Source of the DNA: VXRD01 sp965232265 | GTDB taxonomy: Bacteria > Latescibacterota > UBA2968 | Assembly (NCBI GenBank): GCA_965232265.1 | Contig: CBDDPH010000002.1 | Coordinates: forward strand, 4,340,001-4,404,000 | DNA: 64,000 nt | Direction of reading: 5' to 3' | In this document: one piece after another, positions 52,490-59,575 of the stretch | Layout of the letters: every line of letters starts with the position of its first letter | Position numbering within the stretch: position 1 is the stretch's first letter | Translations under genes and position numbers: made by a program | The notes under the pieces: generated by a model | Database searches by the model: none | Seen by the model: only the letters and a program-made list of their open reading frames with translations | Told to the model about the DNA's origin: nothing

Positions 52490-53845
52490 TCACAAAAGAC
52501 TGCGTCCAACAGCCCGTTGTAATCTCGCCCAGGAGCGGTTAAAATTGAACACTGCTTCGTAATATTTGGCGCGAATAACACCGTACTCTTTGGCGGCATC
52601 GATCATATCCGACGCCTCTTCAAGCCCGGCATTAAATCCATCGCGAACCGATACAAACCATCGGCGGGTCGCCCGCCGCGCCTCGCTGGCAGCCGCCATA
52701 TTTTTTTGTGCCTCGATCAACTCGCGGTAAACCTTCTCAATTTCAATTGCCACGCCCTTCTCGGCCAGTTGCTTTTGATACAACACCTTCTGATATTCCA
52801 AACGCGCTTTCCGCGCCTTTGCCGACGCAAGCCCAAACGACAGCGACTGCCGAACACCTATCACCGCCCCCGCCTGCAACACATTGAAATCATCTCTGGC
52901 AAAAGGGCTTGTCTGATCGTCGCGATTCGGCGCGTAGCCATACTTAAATTGACCCGCAATAAATACCTGGGGATACTGCTCGCCTTTTGCCACCTGCATG
53001 AGAGACTCACGCACCTGCACAACAGCCTGCAACTGCTGCATATCTTCGCGCGCTCCCGCGCGTTTGAGATAAAATGCAAGCGGCTCAACCTCCACATCAA
53101 CCGGCGTTAAAGGACCTGCAAGCGTTAGCGAATCCCCATCGCTCAATCCCAAAAACAGGCGCATGGCAGACTCGGCAAGCGCTTTTGTTTTCGCTGCCTC
53201 GTGTACTTTTTCGCGCACATCAAAGGCAAACCGATCAATGCGGCCCAGGTCGGCATACGTAAAATCGCCTTCATCCGCCTCCAATTTCTCCGCCACAAAA
53301 TCGCGCGCCGTTTGAAAATCGCTTTGCGCCTCCAATGCCAGTGCCCACAAATCCCGCGTCAGTTGCAAACCAAAATACACCTCGGCAACCTGAAGCTCCA
53401 CATCGCCCCGCGCTTTTTGCAACCCCGCCTGCCGGGCCGTCACCCCTGCCATAGCCGCTGCCCTGGCCCCGGACAACTGCCCGAAAGTGAACAGGGGTTG
53501 CACAACCGTGGCCTCCGTCTGCGTAAACACACTCATACTGCTCAGCACGGTATCGCCCACGAGCGCGTCACCGCGCGCCTCGGGCGAAGGACCAATAACG
53601 GATCGCAGTTCAAACTGCGGCAAAAAGCGGATGGCATTGGCCTGATCTAATTGCGCCCGTGCAATATCGACCTCAACCGCCGCCGCACGCACGCCGGGAT
53701 GAACGCGCATCGCCTGTGCAATACTCGCGGACAAATCATAAGTTTCGGCGTGAACAGAAAGCACACAAAGAAAAATTCCCAACGCGAACACACACAGCTT
53801 GAACATGTGTGAAAAAACAACACACCTGTTGCAATTTAACAACAT
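52490..53845 (-). CDS. TolC-family outer-membrane channel protein
   Basis: About 451 residues. A signal peptide (core FKLCVFALGIFLCVLSVHA) is followed by YDLSASIAQAMRVHPGVRAA, the usual first OEP helix, and two long helical repeats (QLSGARAAAMAGVTARQAGL; LYQKQLAEKGVAIEIEKVYR). No adaptor or RND permease gene is adjacent; its partners are the MMPL/MlaC set and the fused transferase. AGGGG before ATG 53845 is the best start; ATG 53806 would give a shorter signal peptide. The 5' region 53846-54065 is AT-rich and holds a palindromic element. Confidence 0.82.
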   Translation of the reverse strand: MLLNCNRCVVFSHMFKLCVFALGIFLCVLSVHAETYDLSASIAQAMRVHPGVRAAAVEVDIARAQLDQANAIRFLPQFELRSVIGPSPEARGDALVGDTVLSSMSVFTQTEATVVQPLFTFGQLSGARAAAMAGVTARQAGLQKARGDVELQVAEVYFGLQLTRDLWALALEAQSDFQTARDFVAEKLEADEGDFTYADLGRIDRFAFDVREKVHEAAKTKALAESAMRLFLGLSDGDSLTLAGPLTPVDVEVEPLAFYLKRAGAREDMQQLQAVVQVRESLMQVAKGEQYPQVFIAGQFKYGYAPNRDDQTSPFARDDFNVLQAGAVIGVRQSLSFGLASAKARKARLEYQKVLYQKQLAEKGVAIEIEKVYRELIEAQKNMAAASEARRATRRWFVSVRDGFNAGLEEASDMIDAAKEYGVIRAKYYEAVFNFNRSWARLQRAVGRSLL

Positions 53846-53996
53846 ATTTCCCCTATACTCCGGCGAAAAATACAAAAATATAAAAATCTATATCTATATT
53901 AAACAAATATTTAAAAAAGAACAGTCAAACAGGCACAAAATATTTATCCCTATATAAGCGAAATCTGTGCCATCGTAAAATATTTGAAAAATCGGA

Positions 53997-54056
53997 CCGT
54001 AGCTGCGGGTTTGGAGCGGTGTACAACTGCAACAGCAGTTCAACCCGCCCCTACGG
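53997..54056. repeat. Nested palindromic element upstream of the TolC gene
   Basis: Outer arms CCGTAG (53997-54002) and CTACGG (54051-54056), inner arms GCGGGTT (54005-54011) and AACCCGC (54042-54048), and an inner small hairpin AACTGC/GCAGTT (54025-54030, 54035-54040). The layered symmetry suggests a dispersed palindromic unit or a MITE-like element. It ends a few bases before the stop codon of the flippase-like gene at 54066. Confidence 0.6.
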
Positions 54057-54065
54057 ACAAAATAT

Positions 54066-55013
54066 TCACCGCCGCACCGCCATCAAAACAAACCCGAACA
54101 CGACCCAGAAAATTTTCCGGATACGTCGGATCAAGGCAACGCCCAATCCCAATTCGGGTGTCAACCCCAACAATTGAAAAAGAAACACATGCCCGCTCTC
54201 AAAAACACCCACACCAGATGGAATAAAGAAAAACGCCGTATTTATAATCAACGACAGGGATGTGAGCAAAAAAGCGGTCAAAAAAGATTGTGGCTGCCCC
54301 AACAAGTTGAGAATCGCATACACTTCAAAAGTTCCCAAAACCCAACTCAGCATGTGCAATGCCATACACACCCAGAACCCCAGGCGGTTCTGCCGGTAAA
54401 ATGCCGCAATCGTCCGATCAACTTCTTCAAATTTTTCACGCTTCGACTCCAAAAAAGAGAGACGCAACATCTTCAAAACATCCAGCAACCACACAGACGC
54501 CCGTTGGCGCTGAGACACATACGCCGCCACAATCCCAACCGTGCCCACCACCAGGGCAGCCCCCAATCCAATCTGCACCTCTACTGAAAGTGGAAACATG
54601 CCCACGGCCAACCCCGTGCCAATCAGCGCAAAGACCAGACCGCTCACCAATTCAACCGTCTTATTGATCACCAGAGAAGGTACGCCCTGCGTCACAGAAA
54701 CCCGATCGCGCAACATATACACTTTGGCGACCTCACCGCCCACATGGGAAGCCGGTGTGACATTGCCAATAGCTTCTCCCGACAACTTTGTGCAAAAAAG
54801 GGACAAAAAATGCGGACGGTCGCCATCAAAACACATCGCCCATGCCCACGTATTGCTCACATGCCAGCCCAGTGCAATGAGCAAAACGGGGACATAGCCC
54901 CACCCCATCTGCCGCACCTGCGTCCATGCGGCGATAATCCCAACCTCGTAAATCAACACCGCCAGCAGCGTCAACCCAATGCCCCAGAACATCACCCTGC
55001 GCGCAGTTTTCAT
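54066..55013 (-). CDS. Flippase-like membrane protein (lysylphosphatidylglycerol synthetase TM-domain family)
   Basis: 315 residues, about eight helices. The family pattern is seen in SLFCTKLSGEAIGNVTPASH followed by VGGEVAKVYMLRDR and the late FFIPSGVGVFESGHVFLFQLLG, the hallmark of the UPF0104/LPG synthase TM family (P-x-G-x-G-x-x-E). These proteins flip lipids or isoprenoid-linked molecules or aid glycolipid export; no aminoacyl-transfer domain is attached. It lies between the TPR-parvulin (72 bp) and TolC genes on the same strand. Confidence 0.83.
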   Translation of the reverse strand: MKTARRVMFWGIGLTLLAVLIYEVGIIAAWTQVRQMGWGYVPVLLIALGWHVSNTWAWAMCFDGDRPHFLSLFCTKLSGEAIGNVTPASHVGGEVAKVYMLRDRVSVTQGVPSLVINKTVELVSGLVFALIGTGLAVGMFPLSVEVQIGLGAALVVGTVGIVAAYVSQRQRASVWLLDVLKMLRLSFLESKREKFEEVDRTIAAFYRQNRLGFWVCMALHMLSWVLGTFEVYAILNLLGQPQSFLTAFLLTSLSLIINTAFFFIPSGVGVFESGHVFLFQLLGLTPELGLGVALIRRIRKIFWVVFGFVLMAVRR

Positions 55014-55085
55014 TTGCTATCTATCCCAAAAGAAACGGCGACCAAAATGCGCCGCCGTTCGTCAATAGTGTTTTCCAAAATGCCG

Positions 55086-56594
55086 TCAATTAACCCGCAT
55101 AATCACGTGATAGCCCAGAGGCGTTTTGACAACCCCACTAACTTCATTGGGTCTGAGCTTCATCACTGCGGCTTCAAAATCCGGATGCAAATCGCCCTTA
55201 GAGAAAAACCCCGTACTTCCGCCATTTTCTTTTGAAGGATCAATCGAATAACTCCTCGCCAAAGTGGCAAAATCCTCTCCGGCTTTGAGCTTGTTCAAAA
55301 TCTCCTCAGCCTCAATTTCCGTCTTCACCAGAATATGCCGCACCCGCATCTTGCCCGCCTGAATCGACTCGATAATATCCAGATTGCCCTGTGCATCGCG
55401 CAGCGTACTGGCATCCTTGCTCTCGGCCATTGCCGTTTGGTATGCCCTTCGCGCCTTGTCAAAATCGCCCCGAGCCGAATAAATAAACCCCAGATTGTTG
55501 TGAACCTCGGCATCTTTGGGATCAATCGCCAATGCCTGCTCGTAAATCACACCCGCAGAATCGACCTTCTCTTCGCCCAAATACAGCAACGCCAACCGCT
55601 TATAGGGCGCGATCCACCTGGGCGCACGCTCGATACAGGCCCGCAACTCGGCCTGGGCCTGGACAATATCGCCCTTCGCCACATAGACTTCTGCCAGCCG
55701 AAATCGCACCAAATTGCCATCGGGCGCGCGTTCCAAGACGCCCAGCATCTCGCCAATACTGGCGTCAAAATTACCCCTGGCCGCGTACAACTGCGCGAGT
55801 GCATCGCGCACCTCGAGATCATCCGGTGCGAGATCGCGCACCTTTTCCCAGGCCGTCTGTGCAATGTCCAGAGAATCCACTTCTGCACCCATAAAACCGA
55901 ACGCGCGATATACCGATGGATCGTCTGGCGCAGTTTCAATAGCCTGTCGATATGCCGCAAAAGCCTTCTGCGTCATCCCCAGCGCGTGAAAAACCCCACC
56001 TCGGTTAACCATCAACATCACATTATCTGAATTGGCAGCAAGACCGCGATCCATAACGGCGATAGCACTGAGTGTATCGCCCACTGCAATATGGGTCAGC
56101 GCCAGAGATTGATACGCCTCGATAAAATCGGGACGGCGTTTGAGTGCGGCCTCAAAATCGGCAATCGCTTCTCTGAGCTTGCCCAGATCGCTATTGAGAG
56201 ATGCGCGCTCTGCCAGAAGCAAAGCGGGTTCATCGCTTTGCCCAATTCCCCGATCCAGCGCAGAAAGAGCCTGAGAAATTTTGCCCTGCCGAACGAACAC
56301 CAGCGCCAGATCGCGATATCCGCGAACAGAACCCGGCTTTATCTCCACCACCTTTTGAAAAGCGGCCACCGCAGCGTCCAATTGCCCGGCCTCTGCGTAA
56401 AGCATGCCCAAAAAACCGTGCGCTGCCACACTATCGGCATGTGCCTCGACAAAAGCACGCGCCACCTCGAGGGCGTCGTCAATTTTGCCGTCGCTGTAAT
56501 GCCCCTCAATCTCTTTCAAAAAATCCCGCGCATCCACAACCGGGGCCTGAAAAAATATCAGACCCCACACAAAACACAGCATCCACCGTTTCAA
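55086..56594 (-). CDS. TPR-repeat protein fused to a parvulin-type peptidyl-prolyl isomerase domain
   Basis: About 502 residues. A signal peptide (MKRWMLCFVWGLIFFQAPVV DARDF opening) indicates export. About eleven tetratricopeptide repeats fill residues 30-400 (for example GFLGMLYAEAGQLDAAVAAF; GFIYSARGDFDKARRAYQTA). The last 85 residues are a parvulin domain: VRHILVKTEIEAEEILNKL, then DFATLARSYSIDPSKENGGS, then VVKTPLGYHVI. PpiC/SurA-type isomerases usually carry a SurA-N chaperone region, not TPRs. It may be a periplasmic chaperone for outer-membrane proteins. I prefer the TTG start at 56594, seven bases after GGAGG. Confidence 0.85.
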   Translation of the reverse strand: MKRWMLCFVWGLIFFQAPVVDARDFLKEIEGHYSDGKIDDALEVARAFVEAHADSVAAHGFLGMLYAEAGQLDAAVAAFQKVVEIKPGSVRGYRDLALVFVRQGKISQALSALDRGIGQSDEPALLLAERASLNSDLGKLREAIADFEAALKRRPDFIEAYQSLALTHIAVGDTLSAIAVMDRGLAANSDNVMLMVNRGGVFHALGMTQKAFAAYRQAIETAPDDPSVYRAFGFMGAEVDSLDIAQTAWEKVRDLAPDDLEVRDALAQLYAARGNFDASIGEMLGVLERAPDGNLVRFRLAEVYVAKGDIVQAQAELRACIERAPRWIAPYKRLALLYLGEEKVDSAGVIYEQALAIDPKDAEVHNNLGFIYSARGDFDKARRAYQTAMAESKDASTLRDAQGNLDIIESIQAGKMRVRHILVKTEIEAEEILNKLKAGEDFATLARSYSIDPSKENGGSTGFFSKGDLHPDFEAAVMKLRPNEVSGVVKTPLGYHVIMRVN

Positions 56595-56610
56595 AACGCA
56601 ACCTCCATCC

Positions 56611-56639
56611 TTGACAATATCAATGCAACACAATATAAT
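56611..56639 (+). promoter_or_regulatory. Consensus sigma-70 promoter giving a nearly leaderless mRNA
   Basis: TTGACA (56611-56616), exactly 17 bases, TATAAT (56634-56639): a full match to both hexamers. The ATG of the next gene is at 56652, so transcription starting 6-8 bases after the -10 box leaves only about 5-6 leader bases and no room for a ribosome-binding site. Confidence 0.85.
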
Positions 56640-56651
56640 CCCTTCTCACCT

Positions 56652-57224
56652 ATGAAAACGTTAAAACAAAACATCGTACCACTCATCGCCTTTCTAATCG
56701 CGGGAAGCACGGCAACGCTCGCTTACGACCACTTGCCCTACGTAATTCCCTATGTGGTCTTTAAGTATCCCATCGCCATTGTCGTGCTCTACGCATTTTT
56801 TCAGCTCATCGCTTATGCAGAGCGTCGCCGCAGTGCCCAACTCGACGAAGTGGGTCTGCTTCGCCCCTTGCGCGACGGCGCATTCCTCGTCTGCCTGCAC
56901 GCACACCTGCGCGACCTCGGCATAGACCTGAACCTGTTATCGCCGGTATCCAGCATGCACCTCGCGCTGTTGTCCTGGGCGGTCACCCTCATCGGATATT
57001 ACGCCCTCGAGCAACCCGGCGGCCTACCTGGTCGCCTAATCGATATCCTATCCCCTTCTGCCACGCGCATCACCATCTGCCGCGGACTCATCATCTCGGG
57101 ACTGCTGGGCGCAATCGGCACATTCGCGGCAATTGTGCAACCTCTCTGGCTCGTCCTCCCCCTGCTTCTGGTACTCATTCGCGCCTATCTGCGTTCCGGA
57201 GAGGACAGTGAAAGTACAGAATGA
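56652..57224 (+). CDS. Membrane protein of unknown function
   Basis: 190 residues, not recognised. Five hydrophobic segments are seen (about 7-25, 35-53, 98-118, 140-157, 160-176), with a short Arg-rich loop (AERRRSAQ) after the second. A CDP-alcohol-like or sortase motif is absent. Its ATG is 12 bases after a consensus -10 box, so translation is probably leaderless. It overlaps the EamA gene by 17 bp and is thus co-expressed with it. It is divergent from the TPR-parvulin gene. Confidence 0.7.
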   Translation: MKTLKQNIVPLIAFLIAGSTATLAYDHLPYVIPYVVFKYPIAIVVLYAFFQLIAYAERRRSAQLDEVGLLRPLRDGAFLVCLHAHLRDLGIDLNLLSPVSSMHLALLSWAVTLIGYYALEQPGGLPGRLIDILSPSATRITICRGLIISGLLGAIGTFAAIVQPLWLVLPLLLVLIRAYLRSGEDSESTE

Positions 57225-58092
57225 ACGCCTCAACACCCGGGCCGCCCTGCTCAACCTCTTGACAGCAATCCTTTGGGGCGGCAATTCCGTATCCATCAAA
57301 CTCGGGCTATCTGGTATTCCGCCGCTTTGCCTCGCCGGCATGCGTTTCTTACTCGGCGGCCTCGTCGTCTATATTTGGACGCGCCCCCTCAAAATCGACC
57401 TGAAACTCCAATCCAACGAACGCCGAGGCATTATCGGCCTCATCTTTATTTTTCTCGCGCAAATCTACCTGCTCAATGCGGGAACCGATTACACCCTCGC
57501 CAGCCGCTCGACCATCTTTATCTCTGCCTATCCCTTCTTCACCGCCGCGTTTGCACACATCTTTATACCGGGCGACAAAATCAGCGCGCGCAAAATGACC
57601 GGCATGGTACTGTCTTTTCTCGGCGTCATACTCATCTTTGCCGAAAGCCTATCACTCGGCGAACTTCAACATCTCCTGGGCGACATCCTCGTACTCGCAA
57701 GTGCCGCCCTGCTCGGTGCTCGCCAGGTCTATCTCAAACGTCTGACCCAGAACATGCACCCCGGGAAAGTCTTGCTCTGGCAATCCGCGCCCAGCGTACC
57801 CATCTTTTTTTTCCTCAGCGCACTATTTGAAACACAGACGGTTCAACTCGATATCATCGTCCTGAGCGCCGTTCTCTATCAGGGGCTCGTCGTCGCGGGA
57901 TTCTGCTTTATCCTCCTCACCAGCCTGCTAAAACGCTATTCGGCCAGTCGCCTCTCTGTATTTGGGTTCATCACCCCAATTGTCGGCGTCATCGTCAGCA
58001 ACCTCCTCCTCGGCGACCCCATCTCACCCGTCATCCTCCTCAGCCTCGCACTCGTGGGCATCGGCATCACCATTGTCAATACATCACAGTAA
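57208..58092 (+). CDS. EamA/DMT-superfamily exporter (RhaT/YdcZ-like)
   Basis: 294 residues with ten predicted helices in two EamA repeats. The first opens ALLNLLTAILWGGNSVSIKLG (typical N-terminal helix with W-G), and the second ends with GFITPIVGVIVSNLLLGDPI, the conserved last-helix region with P and E/D. These carriers export amino acids or nucleotide sugars. GTG start with GGAGAGGA upstream, overlapping the previous gene by 17 bp. No sign of the substrate. Confidence 0.87.
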   Translation: MKVQNERLNTRAALLNLLTAILWGGNSVSIKLGLSGIPPLCLAGMRFLLGGLVVYIWTRPLKIDLKLQSNERRGIIGLIFIFLAQIYLLNAGTDYTLASRSTIFISAYPFFTAAFAHIFIPGDKISARKMTGMVLSFLGVILIFAESLSLGELQHLLGDILVLASAALLGARQVYLKRLTQNMHPGKVLLWQSAPSVPIFFFLSALFETQTVQLDIIVLSAVLYQGLVVAGFCFILLTSLLKRYSASRLSVFGFITPIVGVIVSNLLLGDPISPVILLSLALVGIGITIVNTSQ

Positions 58093-58182
58093 AGCCCCTC
58101 TCAAAACGCACAGCCTATCAATTTATGCGGTCTCATTATACGCCGCAAGAAAAAACTGGTTTCAGAACCCAATGTACGCGCT

Positions 58183-59562
58183 TTACCCGAGCCGAATATC
58201 CGGCAACTCAAAATCATCGCCCGTATCTTCAATCCACTGTGCGAGGCGATCGTGGCACCGCTCCTTCTCCTTCTGAAACGCCCTGTTATAAACGCAATTC
58301 GCCTGTTCGTAGGGATCATCCGCCGTATTGAAAAGCAACCAATCATTGCCCGGCGTACACGCGTATTTCCACCCATCTCGCATCACCACAGCCCGCCACG
58401 CCTTGTTCACAGTGTGCGAATGCATCTTTCGGGGAATCTGCTGCAAATACGCCGAATCGGGTTCTGCATTTCTACGGGGTTTTCCCTTGAACTCAGCGGC
58501 ATTGCTGGAAATACAGTGACCCGAATAATCGTGCCCGACCATACCCTCGGGAACGGAAATACCACAAAGACCCAGCGTCGTAGGTGCAATATCCACGTGA
58601 TTGATCACCGCATCGGTAGATCCCGTATTCATATTGGCACCGCCTCCCACCTTGCCGATAATAAACGGAATGCGGATCGACTCCTCCCACGGCGATGATT
58701 TGCCGGTCTGCGCGTGGCTCCACAGCATATCGCCGTGATCGGAAAAGAAAATTACATAAGTCTCCCGATCAACACCCATATCTTTGAGCGCCATGCGAAT
58801 CCGCCCCACATTGTAATCCAGATTCTCCACCATCGCGTAATAACCCGCATGATCCAGGGCTGCCCGCTCGCGGATCCGAGGAACAACCGGCACATTGGGC
58901 CGAAGCTGAATATCCGCCGGATGAATCCGGGGCGCCCCGCCATCTGGATTGGTGGGCGGCACAAAAGGACTGTGCGGCGGCTGCACCGAAAGCACGGCAA
59001 AAAACGGCTGATAGTCTTCTTCACCACCCACATGATCCGCGAGATGGTCTAAAAACAAGGTCGTCAGGCTATCGGTTTCGTATCCGTCCAAACGCTGGGG
59101 CGTTTCGCCCTCCGAACCATAAACATAGCACTCGTTCTGATTGTTGTTATTCTCATACCCCATCCAGTACTGAAAATTCCCCCTGCGCTCGGGCGAAACA
59201 CAGTTCTCCCGCGCATTGGACCCGTCCAAATGCCACTTGCCGACATAAGCCGTGTGATATCCCGCATCATTAAACGGCATCGCAACAGTCGGAATCGCCG
59301 GATCCAGTGGCGACGGCGTCTGCGTCACCCCATTTTGATGCGGATAAGTACCCGTCATCAGCGCACCGCGAAAAGGCGAGCACCACGGCGCACCGGAAAC
59401 CGCGCAGTCAAAACGCATCCCCTCGCGTGCGAGATTGTCGATATTCGGCGTAAACACATTGGGATCGCCCCGATAGCTCAACGCGTGTGCGCGGTGCTGA
59501 TCGCCAAAAATCCAGATGACATTCGGTTTGCGTACAGGACGAAACGAAAATTGCTCACTCAT
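58183..59562 (-). CDS. Formylglycine-type sulfatase
   Basis: 459 residues from the ATG at 59562, which has AGAGAGG upstream; no signal peptide is visible at this start, so it may be cytoplasmic. The sulfatase signature C-S-P-F-R lies at 61-65 (APWCSPFRGALMTG), where Cys61 is converted to formylglycine. The calcium-binding region begins FGDQH (20-24) and continues in HGDMLWSH. Substrate is a sulfate ester, carbohydrate or other. It is the last gene of an operon with IolD and a CehA-like protein (13-bp gap). Confidence 0.9.
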   Translation of the reverse strand: MSEQFSFRPVRKPNVIWIFGDQHRAHALSYRGDPNVFTPNIDNLAREGMRFDCAVSGAPWCSPFRGALMTGTYPHQNGVTQTPSPLDPAIPTVAMPFNDAGYHTAYVGKWHLDGSNARENCVSPERRGNFQYWMGYENNNNQNECYVYGSEGETPQRLDGYETDSLTTLFLDHLADHVGGEEDYQPFFAVLSVQPPHSPFVPPTNPDGGAPRIHPADIQLRPNVPVVPRIRERAALDHAGYYAMVENLDYNVGRIRMALKDMGVDRETYVIFFSDHGDMLWSHAQTGKSSPWEESIRIPFIIGKVGGGANMNTGSTDAVINHVDIAPTTLGLCGISVPEGMVGHDYSGHCISSNAAEFKGKPRRNAEPDSAYLQQIPRKMHSHTVNKAWRAVVMRDGWKYACTPGNDWLLFNTADDPYEQANCVYNRAFQKEKERCHDRLAQWIEDTGDDFELPDIRLG

Positions 59563-59575
59563 CGTAAAAACCTCT

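Noticed and set aside
45391..55013. Hopanoid biosynthesis locus
   Set aside because: Only HpnM/HpnN-like transport genes are seen; there is no squalene-hopene cyclase, HpnH or other hpn enzyme in the window, so I call them lipid transport genes only.
54066..55013. MprF-type lysylphosphatidylglycerol synthase
   Set aside because: Only the membrane domain is present; the soluble aminoacyl-transferase part is lacking.
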